From Devosia enhydra (GTDB taxonomy: Bacteria; Pseudomonadota; Alphaproteobacteria; Rhizobiales; Devosiaceae), in contig NZ_FPKU01000002.1 in the NCBI RefSeq assembly GCF_900119845.1, positions 1,025,381 through 1,089,380 on the forward strand: a stretch of DNA of 64,000 nt, in the 5' to 3' direction. Under the pieces are notes generated by a model. The model worked only from the letters and a program-made list of their open reading frames with translations, was not told the DNA's origin and did not search any database. Of this stretch, positions 7,639-15,996 are shown in pieces (the stretch's first letter is position 1; each line of letters begins with the position of its first letter). The position numbers and the translations under genes are program-made.

Positions 7639-8856
7639 ATGCAGGGTCGCACGGGACGGATGGACGCAATGGGCAGTGCGATCGCGAACCGGCCGCGCAT
7701 CCTCGTCCTTGCCGACCAGTTCACGCCATCCCGGCTTGGCGGCGGGCCGGTCACGAGCCTCGTCAATCTCGTCGCCGCGCTGGGCGATGAATTCGCGTTC
7801 CATGTTGCAACGCTCGACCGCGATCTCGGCGAGCCAGCGCCGTATCCGGGCCTGCCGACCGACCAATGGCTCGATCGCGGCACGCATCGTGTGCTCTATC
7901 GGCCGGCCGCGCGGCTCTGGCGCATCGCGACGCCCGGCGACCCGCAGGCCATCGCGCCAGACCTTGTTTATCTCAACAGCGTCTTTTCCCCCGCCACGAC
8001 GCTGCCTTATCTCCTGTGGCGACGCCTCAACCGCAAAGCGGCGCCGCCCGCGATCCTTGCGCCGCGCGGCGGGCTTGCCGATGCCGCCCTCGCCATCAAG
8101 GCGTGGAAAAAGCGTCCCGTCCTTGGCCTCATGCAGTCGCTCGGCGCCTATCAGGGTCTGCACTGGCAGGCCACCGCAGCAGGCGAGCGCGACCAGATCG
8201 TCCGGCATGCCGCCCCTCCGGAGGATGTCCTTCACCTTGCGCCCAACCTCGCCGCGTCCGCCCAGGTCGATGTCCTCCATCGTCAGCGCGCGGCCGGCGC
8301 GCCCCTGCGTATCGCGTTTCTGGGGCGGATCGTGCCGATGAAGAACCTCGACTACGCCCTGCGCCTCCTGGCGCAAGCGGCCGTATCTGCGACCTTCGAT
8401 ATCCATGGCCCGTCCGAAGACCGGGCCTATGAGGCGGAGTGCCGGCGGCTGGCCGAGACGCTTCCGCCGGAGGTCCGGGTTGGCTGGAAGGGGCCGGTCG
8501 TGCCGCAGGACGTGCCGCAGACGCTCCGCGACTATGATCTCCTGCTGTCTCCGTCGCGCGGGGAGAATTACGGCCATGTCATTGCCGAGGCGCTGTCGGT
8601 CGGCACCCCGGTGCTGATCTCGGACCAGACGCCATGGCGCGGCCTTGCATGGCGCGGCGCCGGCTTCGACCTGCCGCTAAATGCGCCGCAGGCCTTCGTT
8701 GAGGCCCTCAGGCACCTCGCATCCGAAGACGCCGAGGCATCGGCCCGCCGGAGACAGGCCGCCCATGCTTATTGGCAGGCCCGGTCCGGCCGCGACGATG
8801 CCATCGCAGCCCATCGGCGGATGTTCAACGCGGTGCTCCGCCTCCCCGCCCGATAA
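7639..8856 (+). CDS. Glycosyltransferase, GT-B fold (family 4-like)
   Basis: Cytoplasmic or membrane-associated GT-B sugar transferase, about 405 aa. The N-terminal Rossmann domain has the acceptor-side glycine-rich loop RLGGGPVTSLVNLVAAL (about residue 30). The C-terminal donor-binding domain starts at PLRIAFLGRIVPMKNLDYAL and contains the E-x7-E nucleotide-sugar motif in SRGENYGHVIAEAL, then GTPVLISDQTPWRGL. The start is uncertain: ATGs at 7639, 7660 and 7669 are all in frame with modest ribosome-binding sites, and the conserved domain begins right after the last. Donor and acceptor are unknown. It converges on another GT-B gene, with only 9 bases between the stops, so the pair may belong to one surface-glycan task. 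Confidence 0.82.
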   Translation: MQGRTGRMDAMGSAIANRPRILVLADQFTPSRLGGGPVTSLVNLVAALGDEFAFHVATLDRDLGEPAPYPGLPTDQWLDRGTHRVLYRPAARLWRIATPGDPQAIAPDLVYLNSVFSPATTLPYLLWRRLNRKAAPPAILAPRGGLADAALAIKAWKKRPVLGLMQSLGAYQGLHWQATAAGERDQIVRHAAPPEDVLHLAPNLAASAQVDVLHRQRAAGAPLRIAFLGRIVPMKNLDYALRLLAQAAVSATFDIHGPSEDRAYEAECRRLAETLPPEVRVGWKGPVVPQDVPQTLRDYDLLLSPSRGENYGHVIAEALSVGTPVLISDQTPWRGLAWRGAGFDLPLNAPQAFVEALRHLASEDAEASARRRQAAHAYWQARSGRDDAIAAHRRMFNAVLRLPAR

Positions 8857-8865
8857 TCGCCACGG

Positions 8866-9912
8866 TCAGACGCGGTCGAGCACCCGGCTCATCACCGCCG
8901 CCGTATCCTGCCAGCCCGGCAGAGCTTCCCCGGCGGCCGCAGAGGCTTGCGCCATCGCCGCTGCGCGCTGCGGATCGCAGAGAAGCGCGCGCAAGGCATC
9001 CGCAAAGGCTTCGTCATCATCGACCGGCACCAGCAACCCGGCCTCGGGCGCCACGGTTTCCGGCACCGCTCCGGTCGCGCAGGTGACGATGGGCAGCCCG
9101 TTGACCATGGCTTCGCCGAAGACGATGCCATAGCCTTCGTAGCGCGTCGCGAGCGCGAAGATGCTGGCGCGGCCATAGCAATCGGCGACTTCGGCATCGC
9201 TCAAAAAGCCGCGAAGATGCACGCGGCCGGCAAGTCCCAGTGCGCCGATCTGGTCCCTCAATTCGTCTTCCACCGCCTGCTCATGCGGTCCGCCCACGAT
9301 CTCGGCCTGCCAGCCGAGGTCGGTTATTTGCGCCAGGGCCTTGACCAGCACATCGTGGCCCTTGCGCCGGGCCATCAGCCCCACCGACAAGATGAGCGGT
9401 GGATCGGCGGGCCGGCGCGGTGCGGCCGGTCGCGGGTCAAAGCCGGGCAGGGCGATGGAGATCTTCTGCTCGGGCACCGCGAACTGGCTCACGAGAATAC
9501 GCGCCGTGTGCGGGCTGGGCACCACAACATGCCGCGCATGCTCGAGATTGGCCTTTTCGCGCCGCAGCAATTCGGCAGCCCAATCCGGCGCGAGGCCCGT
9601 CTCGAGTCCCAGCGGATGGTGCAGCATGGCGATGGTCGGGGCGCCGATGGTGCGATAGCCCTCAGGGTCGGCACTGCCGAACACCAGCCCATCGACGATC
9701 AGCGGACACTCGGCGGGCAAGGCGGCCATGGTGGCGATCGAGGCGGCCATCTCGGCCGGAGACGGATCGGGGAAGCTTGAGGGCAAAACGATATGCTCGA
9801 CCCTGCGCCCTTCGGCACGCAAGCCTTCGAGCAGGCGGCGCTCATAGATATAGCCGCCGGTGCGGCGGTTGATGTCGCCGGGTATGGCGAAGGCGGCAGG
9901 TCTTGAGGTCAT
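8866..9912 (-). CDS. Glycosyltransferase family 4 protein coupled to an ABC importer operon
   Basis: GT-B glycosyltransferase of 348 aa. The N-terminal domain begins AFAIPGDINRRTGGYIYERRLLEGL, typical of GT4 enzymes. The donor domain starts at LILSVGLMARRKGHDVLVKAL and carries the E-x7-E motif in RYEGYGIVFGEAM plus GLPIVTCATGAVPETV. The ATG overlaps the stop of the upstream double-permease gene by four bases, so it is the fourth and last gene of the operon running leftward from 13304. A glycosyltransferase at the end of an NMT1-type importer operon is unusual; a role in glycosylating the imported substrate is possible but unproved. Confidence 0.82.
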   Translation of the reverse strand: MTSRPAAFAIPGDINRRTGGYIYERRLLEGLRAEGRRVEHIVLPSSFPDPSPAEMAASIATMAALPAECPLIVDGLVFGSADPEGYRTIGAPTIAMLHHPLGLETGLAPDWAAELLRREKANLEHARHVVVPSPHTARILVSQFAVPEQKISIALPGFDPRPAAPRRPADPPLILSVGLMARRKGHDVLVKALAQITDLGWQAEIVGGPHEQAVEDELRDQIGALGLAGRVHLRGFLSDAEVADCYGRASIFALATRYEGYGIVFGEAMVNGLPIVTCATGAVPETVAPEAGLLVPVDDDEAFADALRALLCDPQRAAAMAQASAAAGEALPGWQDTAAVMSRVLDRV

Positions 9913-11516
9913 TTCACGAGCTGTTCGCTGGCAAACCGGGAGAGCACGAGATGTTCGAGCTGGCCGGCCAGCAGATAGAGCAGGCTGGCGGTCAGGGCCA
10001 GCAGCACGATGGCGCTCCACAGCATGCCATAGGCCGAAGTCGAGGCCGTCATGGCCATGAGACTGCCGATGCCGCCGCCGGTTGCGAGCCACTCGGCGGT
10101 GGTGGCGGCAAGAAAGGCGGCCGGGATGGCCATGCGCGCCGAGGCGAAAAAGGCCGGCAGCATGGCGGGAATCTGCGCGCCGGTCAGGCGCCGTAGCGGC
10201 GAGGCGGCATAGCTTTCAAACACGTCGATCACCTGGCCCGGCGTGCGCCGCAGCCCTTCGAGGCAGGCGACTAGGGTGGGAAAGAAGATCATCACCGCCA
10301 CGATGGTTATGGTCCCCGCCGCGCCCCGGCCGAGCGCCAGCGTGATCAGGGGCGCCGTGGTGATGATGGGCACCGAGCGCAGGGCGATGGCGATGGGCAG
10401 CATCGTGGTCGAAAGCGCCGGCGCGATGACAATGGCGCAGGCCATCGCCGCCCCCAGCATCAGCCCCAGCAGATAGCCGGGCAGCGCGAGGCTGATTGTG
10501 GCGCCGAAGGCCGAGAGCAGCGTTGCCCTGTTGGCGGCGGCCTGCGCATCGGTGAAGAGAAAGGCGAAGACATCGCCCGGACGCTTGGCAAAGAAGCGGT
10601 TGAGCCCCAGCCCATCCATGCTGCCCTGCCAGAGCAGCACCACCACCCCGAGCGTCAGGAGGCCCATCGCGAGCGGCAGGGCGAGCCGCAGACCCAGCGG
10701 GCTGCGGCCCGAGGCGGGCGGCGGGGCCATCAGCAGGGCCGGCGGCACGCTGCCGAGCCTCCGGCCGATCCAGCCCAACGCGCCATAGGCGAGCATCGAT
10801 ACGGCAGCGGCGACGCTCGCGAGCGCCCAGGTCGCATCGACATCGAGCCCGCGCATGGCGCGGATGGCAAGCACGCCCATGCCGCGCTCGGCGCCGGTGA
10901 ATTCGCCCACCATCGCGCCGAGGAACGCGGCCGGCGCGGCGATCTGCAATCCGGCGAGAAAATAGGGCAGGGTGGCAAAGATGCGGATGCGCAAGAGCTC
11001 GGTCATCCGGCCTCGGCCATAGGTGCGCACAAGGTCGAACCAGCTGGCCGGCGCCGCCCGCAGCCCCACCAGCAGGCAGAGATAGGTGGTGTAATAGACA
11101 GCAAGCGCGGCGAGCGTCACCTGCGGTCCGGTGCCCGTGCCATAGAGCACCCGCAGGATCGGGCCGGTCGCCACCAGCGGCAGGCAAAAGAAGATCAGCG
11201 CCAGTCCCGAAATCAGCGGCTGCAGTCGCGGCAGGAGCAGCGCGACGAGCGCCAGCCCGCAGGCGGCGAGATTGCCCCAGAGGAAACCCCAGGCAGCGGC
11301 TTCGAGCGTCACCAGCAGCGCGCGGGTCATGAGGCCCGCATTGCCCAGCAGATAGGCCAGGATGTCGATGGGGCCGGACAGGATGTAGCTGCCCGCCAGC
11401 AGCCGAGCCAGAAGCTCCCAGCCGATTACCATGCCGATGATGGCGAGGGGGCGCGAGAAATCTGGCCAGCGGGTCGGTGCGGCAGCGCGCGGCACGGCGA
11501 GGCCCGGGCTCGTCAT
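9909..11516 (-). CDS. ABC transporter permease, two fused permease domains
   Basis: A 535-aa inner-membrane protein made of two SsuC/TauC-type permease modules in tandem; single-domain relatives are about 250 aa. The first module has its EAA-type loop around SWFDLVRTYGRGRMTELLRIRIFATLP (residues 160-185) and the second around VIDVFESYAASPLRRLTGAQIPAMLP (residues 425-450). Each is followed by the typical AxPAAFLxAxxxE segment, MVGEFTGAERGMG in the first and TTAEWLATGGGIG in the second. The linker near residues 258-275 is Pro/Ala-rich. The fusion replaces the usual homodimer. The gene overlaps both neighbours by four bases and sits between the ATPase and the glycosyltransferase. Confidence 0.88.
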   Translation of the reverse strand: MTSPGLAVPRAAAPTRWPDFSRPLAIIGMVIGWELLARLLAGSYILSGPIDILAYLLGNAGLMTRALLVTLEAAAWGFLWGNLAACGLALVALLLPRLQPLISGLALIFFCLPLVATGPILRVLYGTGTGPQVTLAALAVYYTTYLCLLVGLRAAPASWFDLVRTYGRGRMTELLRIRIFATLPYFLAGLQIAAPAAFLGAMVGEFTGAERGMGVLAIRAMRGLDVDATWALASVAAAVSMLAYGALGWIGRRLGSVPPALLMAPPPASGRSPLGLRLALPLAMGLLTLGVVVLLWQGSMDGLGLNRFFAKRPGDVFAFLFTDAQAAANRATLLSAFGATISLALPGYLLGLMLGAAMACAIVIAPALSTTMLPIAIALRSVPIITTAPLITLALGRGAAGTITIVAVMIFFPTLVACLEGLRRTPGQVIDVFESYAASPLRRLTGAQIPAMLPAFFASARMAIPAAFLAATTAEWLATGGGIGSLMAMTASTSAYGMLWSAIVLLALTASLLYLLAGQLEHLVLSRFASEQLVK

Positions 11517-12316
11517 TGCGCCGCGTCGGCCTGCCAGCCCTCCATCAGGGCGGCCGAGACCTGATCGGTGATCATGCGGAAGCGCGGGTGCTCGAGGCTG
11601 TCGCGGCTGCGCGGACGCGGCAGGGCGACGGGAATGTCGGCGACGACCCGACCGGGGCGGGCCGAGAACACCAGCACGCGGTCGGAGAGCAGCACGGCCT
11701 CGGTGATCGAATGGGTGACGAGGATTGTGGTGGTGCCCCGCTTTTCCCAGAGCCGCGGCAGGTCCTGGTTGAGCCGCAGGCGCGTCAGTTCATCGACGGC
11801 GCCAAAGGGCTCGTCGAGCAGCAGGAGGCCAGGCTCGGTCACGAGGCAGCGGGCGATGGCGGCGCGCTGCCGCATGCCGCCCGAAAGCTGCGACGGTCGG
11901 CTGTCCTCGAAACCGTCGAGCCCCACGAGGCTGATCAGCCGGTCCACGGCCTCGCCATCGCTGGGCATGCGCCCCAGTTGCAGCGCCAGCGCCACATTGC
12001 CCCGCACCGTGCGCCAGGGCAGCAGCGAGGCATCCTGGAAGGCCATGGCAAGGCCCGCCCGCTTCCTGACGGCAAGCGGGCTTTCGCCGCCGATCTCGAC
12101 GCTGCCAGTGGTGGGCGATTCAAGTCCCGCTATGAGCCGCAGCAGCGTCGATTTCCCGCAGCCCGACGGGCCGACCAGCGCCGTCGTCCGGCCGGCCTCG
12201 AACACGAGGTCGGTCGTCGAAAGCGCCATCAGCGCGCCGCCGGCATCGCCATAGGTCTTGGCCAGGCCCTGGCAGCGCACCTCCGGAGGCGGCCTGTCGC
12301 GTGGCTCAGCCGCCAT
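11513..12316 (-). CDS. ABC transporter ATP-binding protein, nitrate/sulfonate/thiamine-precursor type
   Basis: ATPase (267 aa) of the importer. Walker A is GPSGCGKST (about residue 50), the Q-loop is in AMAFQDASLLPW, the signature is LSGGMRQRAAIARCL, Walker B is LLLLDEPFGAVD and the switch histidine is in VTHSITEA. The Q-loop and signature variant match the SsuB/TauB/ThiZ group. Start ATG at 12316; the frame is open further upstream, but that part overlaps the binding-protein gene, with which the chosen start already overlaps by 11 bases. It is coupled by a four-base overlap to the double permease downstream. Confidence 0.92.
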   Translation of the reverse strand: MAAEPRDRPPPEVRCQGLAKTYGDAGGALMALSTTDLVFEAGRTTALVGPSGCGKSTLLRLIAGLESPTTGSVEIGGESPLAVRKRAGLAMAFQDASLLPWRTVRGNVALALQLGRMPSDGEAVDRLISLVGLDGFEDSRPSQLSGGMRQRAAIARCLVTEPGLLLLDEPFGAVDELTRLRLNQDLPRLWEKRGTTTILVTHSITEAVLLSDRVLVFSARPGRVVADIPVALPRPRSRDSLEHPRFRMITDQVSAALMEGWQADAAQ

Positions 12317-13304
12317 GGACGGCTTCGAGGATGGAGCGATCCCAGAGCTCGGGGGTGACCGTGCGGCCCAGAAGCGCGAGCGTCTCGATATTTTGGGCCA
12401 CCGTTTCCTCGGTGAACCAGCCAAAGCCATTAGCGTCGGTGAGGTCCGAGAACATCAGCGGCACCTGCCGCTCGGCCTGCATCAGCTGGGTGGCGCGGTC
12501 GAGGCCCTGGTCGGGAAAAGCGGCGAGCGTCAGGTCGGTGGCCGCTGCGGTATCGGCCTTGTAGTCGTTCCAGCCCATTACCTCGCCCTTCATCAGCGCC
12601 ACGATCTGGTCGCGGCGATTGGCGAGGCTGTCGTCGGTGGCGATATAGGTCTGGGAATGCACCGCATAGCCGTGGTCGGCCATCAGCATGGTGACGCTTT
12701 CGACGCCCTGGATGGCCATGGCGACGGGCAGGTCGGTCTCCCAGCAGAGTAGGCAATCGACCTGGTTGGCCAGAAGCGGAGCGGCGTCATACTGGGTCGG
12801 CACGATCTCGATCGCGTTGATGTCGACCCCGTTGATGGTGCAGAGCGCCTGCAGCACGGGCGTATTGGCCAGTGCCATGCCGATGCGCTTGCCCACGAGG
12901 TCGGCCGGGGTGTTGACCGGATTGGCGGGCAGCGAAGCGATGACGAAGGGGTTCTTCTGCATCGCCACGGCGATGATCTTGAACGGCGCGCCCTGCTCGA
13001 CGGCGGCGGCGGTATAATCGGCGGCCGAGATGCCCACCAGCGCCTGCCCCGAAACCACCGGGGGCTCCACCGGAGCGTTCGGCCCGCCCGGATTGAGCGC
13101 AACCTCAAGCCCCAGATCGCGCCAATACCCCTTTTCGCGGGCGATATAGCTGCCGGCGAACTGAACCGAATGCAGCCAGGAGAGTTGCAGGGCCACCGGG
13201 GTCAGGGTCTGGGCGCGGAGCGCCGGCAGGCCGAGGGCCATCACGCCGAGGGCGCCGAGGCCCCCCGAAAGAAAGGTGCGGCGGGGCAGAAGCAGCGAGG
13301 TCAT
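12306..13304 (-). CDS. ABC substrate-binding protein, NMT1/THI5-like, Tat-type signal
   Basis: Periplasmic receptor (332 aa) of the NMT1/ThiY/SsuA group. The leader has a twin-arginine pattern (PRRTFLSGGLGALG) and cleavage likely near ALRAQ. The mature start VALQLSWLHSVQFAGSYIAREKGYW strongly resembles ThiY-type pyrimidine-precursor receptors, which share the W-x-x-x-x-QFAG-x-Y motif. It is the first gene of a leftward operon with ATPase, fused permease and glycosyltransferase. Ligand candidates are thiamine-pyrimidine precursors or another heterocycle; no TPP riboswitch is visible upstream on the coding strand, which weakens a thiamine assignment. Confidence 0.82.
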   Translation of the reverse strand: MTSLLLPRRTFLSGGLGALGVMALGLPALRAQTLTPVALQLSWLHSVQFAGSYIAREKGYWRDLGLEVALNPGGPNAPVEPPVVSGQALVGISAADYTAAAVEQGAPFKIIAVAMQKNPFVIASLPANPVNTPADLVGKRIGMALANTPVLQALCTINGVDINAIEIVPTQYDAAPLLANQVDCLLCWETDLPVAMAIQGVESVTMLMADHGYAVHSQTYIATDDSLANRRDQIVALMKGEVMGWNDYKADTAAATDLTLAAFPDQGLDRATQLMQAERQVPLMFSDLTDANGFGWFTEETVAQNIETLALLGRTVTPELWDRSILEAVHGG

Positions 13305-13398
13305 TTCTCTTTTCCTTTGACGCGAAGGCTGAGAGGGGCAGGGGGCAACAAGACGGGCGATGCACTACAACGCGAAACGTTGCATCCGGTGCCCCGGA

Positions 13399-14352
13399 TT
13401 AGAGGATTTTTTTCAGTCTGATGACAAAGAGCGCGCCGGGCAGGCTTGCCACGAGGATCACGAGCCCGAAGACGAGACTTGCCGCGAGGCCGGCCGAGGC
13501 CGAGGCGCCCACCAGTGGAAACAGGGCGGCAGCCGCTCCCTCCCGAAACCCCCATCCGGCCACGCTTGCGGGAATGAGCATCGCCGACAGGATCAGCGGC
13601 ACGAGGATCAGCACGCCCTCGAGCCCCAGCGTCGTGCCGGTGGCGAGCGCCGCAAACGAGAAGCTCGCAAGGTTGGTCGCGACGATGAGCAGGCTCAGAC
13701 CCGCCTGCAACGGCAGCCGGGTGCCGGTAAAGAGCGCATCGCGCATCGCCTGCGGAAAGCTCGCGAGGAACCGCACCTTGCGCGCCGCGACCATCATCAC
13801 GAGCCCGGCCACCACCACGACGAGCGCAAGGATCATGAGCGCACCCGCCGAGGGCAGGCCTGGAAGCGCCATGCCGCCCGGCATCATCGCGCCGATCACC
13901 AGCCCGGTGCCCAGCACCAGAAGCAGCGCCAGCTGGCCGGCCAGCCGCTCGATCATCACGCCCTGCGCCGCCCGCGCCAGCCCGCCCGAGGCCCGGGCGC
14001 GCACGGCCCGCGCCGCATCGCCCACCACGCCGCCGGGCAGTGTCTGGTTGACCAGCTGCGAGATGTAGTATTCGCGCACCGCATGGCTGAGCCGGATCGG
14101 CATGCCCAGCGCGTCGGCCACGAGCTTCCAGCGCAGCGCCGACAGCACGGTCTGCAGATTGACCAGCAGCAGCGCCGCCGCAAGCCACCCCCAGTCGATC
14201 GTCTGGAGGCGCGCCAGCGCCCGCGGCCCGTCGGCCAGTTTCCAGAGCAGCGCGAGGATCAGCACCGGCACGATGAGGCGCAGCCAGCGCATCAGCCGCA
14301 GCCGCCCGGGCCGGGGCGCCTCACGCTCGGCGAGAATTGCGGCTTCTGTCAT
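13399..14352 (-). CDS. Flippase-like integral membrane protein (MprF transmembrane-domain family, UPF0104)
   Basis: A 317-aa polytopic membrane protein with the lysylphosphatidylglycerol-synthase transmembrane fold. Landmarks are SALRWKLVADALGMPI (residues 70-85), the motif YYISQLVNQTLPGGVVGDAARA (about residues 95-115) with the Pro-Gly-Gly turn seen across the family, and SASSVAGWGFREGA-like SVAGWGFREGAAAAL near residue 265. There is no soluble aminoacyl-transferase domain, so it would move or help position a lipid rather than aminoacylate it. Its start overlaps the stop of the phosphatase-fold transferase upstream by four bases, so the two are coupled. Confidence 0.8.
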   Translation of the reverse strand: MTEAAILAEREAPRPGRLRLMRWLRLIVPVLILALLWKLADGPRALARLQTIDWGWLAAALLLVNLQTVLSALRWKLVADALGMPIRLSHAVREYYISQLVNQTLPGGVVGDAARAVRARASGGLARAAQGVMIERLAGQLALLLVLGTGLVIGAMMPGGMALPGLPSAGALMILALVVVVAGLVMMVAARKVRFLASFPQAMRDALFTGTRLPLQAGLSLLIVATNLASFSFAALATGTTLGLEGVLILVPLILSAMLIPASVAGWGFREGAAAALFPLVGASASAGLAASLVFGLVILVASLPGALFVIRLKKIL

Positions 14353-15992
14353 CGGCTGCTTTCTGAAACTTGCGAGGAATAGGCCGAGATCAGCCGGTCA
14401 CGAAAGGCCTCCATCGGCCATACGGGCGCGTCGGGTCCGGGGATCAGTCCCTCGGTCCAGCCCCAGTCCGCGATGGCTGCGAGCCGTTCGGGCGGTCCGA
14501 TCATGTGGATGGGCACATCCCCGCCCGCAACGCCCGAGACCCAGGCAACCGGCGGATGATCGCCCAGGATGATGGTCACCCGGTCATCCTCGGCATGGCG
14601 GCGGACATAGTCGAGCACCGCCTCGAGCGCGTAGTCGATTGTCAGCCGGTATTGCTCGCGCACCCGGTCCTGGTCGCGCCAGACCACCGAGGGCGGGTCG
14701 CCCGAATTGGCCCATTGATTGAAGATCGTGCCATCCCCGATCTCGTCCCACGGCACCATCTGGGGCACCGGGGTCCAGGGCGCATGCGAGGAAATCAGCG
14801 CAATCTGGGTGAAGCGCCTCAGGTCCTCGCCCGCCGTCAGCCGGTCGAAGGCTTCGAGCGTGAACTGGTCGGGCATGGTGATCCAGTTGAAGGGATCGCC
14901 CTTGTAGCCCAGCGCCGCCGCCGGCATTTCCTGCTGGAAACCGAGAAGCCGCGCCTCGGGCCAGGGCAGGGTGATGGCGGGCATCACGGCAGCGGTGCGA
15001 TAGCCGGCATCATTGGCGAGGTGAAAGAGCGTGTGGCGCGGGCTCGCCAGCATGGCCGAATAGCGCGCCTGATTGTCCACCCTCAGCCCCGAGGCGAGGG
15101 TTGCGTGCGCCAGCCAGCTCTGCCCGCCTGAAATCGGCGAGGTCAGCCAGCCCGTTCGCATGCCGAGCCCGGTTTCGGCGATGCCCGTCTCGAAGCGCTC
15201 GAGCGTGGCGCGATGGGTGGGGGCATAGAGCGGATTGTCGATGCTGGCGCGCCCATAGCTCTCGACGAAGATGACCAGCACGTCGGCGCCCTCGAGCCGG
15301 TCGAAGAGCCCCGCCGTCTGGGGGAAGGGATCGGCATCGGCCGCCTTGCGGAAATCCTCGAGGTCGGCGAGCAGGGCCCTGTAGATTTCGATGCGCTCGA
15401 TGCCGACCCGCGCGGTGAAGGCAGCCCCGGGCGGGGAAAATGGCAGTGTCCAGGCGCGACGGGCCTGCCCGATCTCGGCGATCGCAAGCCCGGAGGCGAG
15501 GACGACGCCAATCACCGCTACGCCCCGCACCGCGGGCGGCGTCACCACCCGCGACCAGCGCCCGGTCGCCCACCAGAGCAGCCAGGCGAGCACGAAGGGC
15601 GTTATCGCCGCCGCAATGCCGATGGCGGTCGCCTGCACCTGCCCGATGGTGCCCGAGAGCAGCCTCAGCCCGGCTTCGACCAGATGAATGTCGATGAGCG
15701 GGTTGAATGGGCGGTTGAAGGCGATGAACATGCCGTAATCGGCCACCTTCAGCACGGCGATGACGACCAGAACCACCACCAGCACGGCGCGCACTGCCCG
15801 CACCAGCCAGCCGGTGCCGGCCAGCGCGATCATGGTGAGGAGGATCACAGGGAGTTCGAGCGGAAAGAGCCGCAGCGCGCCCCAGGTCATCGCATCGGGA
15901 TGATTGGGCTGGATCAGCACCAGATCGATGATGAGCGCCGAAACCAGCAGCGCCGGCAGGCGGGCGAGGAGGCCGCGAACTGTCACTGCCAA
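14349..15992 (-). CDS. Membrane-anchored alkaline-phosphatase-fold transferase (LTA-synthase/sulfatase-like)
   Basis: A 547-aa protein with about five N-terminal transmembrane helices (residues 1-185) and a C-terminal alkaline-phosphatase-superfamily domain facing the periplasm. The domain begins VLVIFVESYGRASI (metal-binding Glu). The probable nucleophile is the Ser in SGGQSWLAHATLASG. Other metal/phosphate contacts are SSHAPWTP and the terminal ILGDHPP. Relatives move phosphoglycerol or phosphoethanolamine from phospholipids to a glycan or lipid acceptor. The neighbouring CDP-alcohol phosphatidyltransferase and flippase-like gene fit a lipid head-group donor, but donor and acceptor are inference. 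Confidence 0.78.
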   Translation of the reverse strand: MAVTVRGLLARLPALLVSALIIDLVLIQPNHPDAMTWGALRLFPLELPVILLTMIALAGTGWLVRAVRAVLVVVLVVIAVLKVADYGMFIAFNRPFNPLIDIHLVEAGLRLLSGTIGQVQATAIGIAAAITPFVLAWLLWWATGRWSRVVTPPAVRGVAVIGVVLASGLAIAEIGQARRAWTLPFSPPGAAFTARVGIERIEIYRALLADLEDFRKAADADPFPQTAGLFDRLEGADVLVIFVESYGRASIDNPLYAPTHRATLERFETGIAETGLGMRTGWLTSPISGGQSWLAHATLASGLRVDNQARYSAMLASPRHTLFHLANDAGYRTAAVMPAITLPWPEARLLGFQQEMPAAALGYKGDPFNWITMPDQFTLEAFDRLTAGEDLRRFTQIALISSHAPWTPVPQMVPWDEIGDGTIFNQWANSGDPPSVVWRDQDRVREQYRLTIDYALEAVLDYVRRHAEDDRVTIILGDHPPVAWVSGVAGGDVPIHMIGPPERLAAIADWGWTEGLIPGPDAPVWPMEAFRDRLISAYSSQVSESSR

Positions 15993-15996
15993 GGCT

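Noticed and set aside
13325-13345. TPP riboswitch upstream of the ThiY-like receptor gene
   Set aside because: A GCTGAGAGGGG sequence resembling the CUGAGA core exists only on the plus strand, opposite to the gene direction, and the rest of the aptamer is missing.
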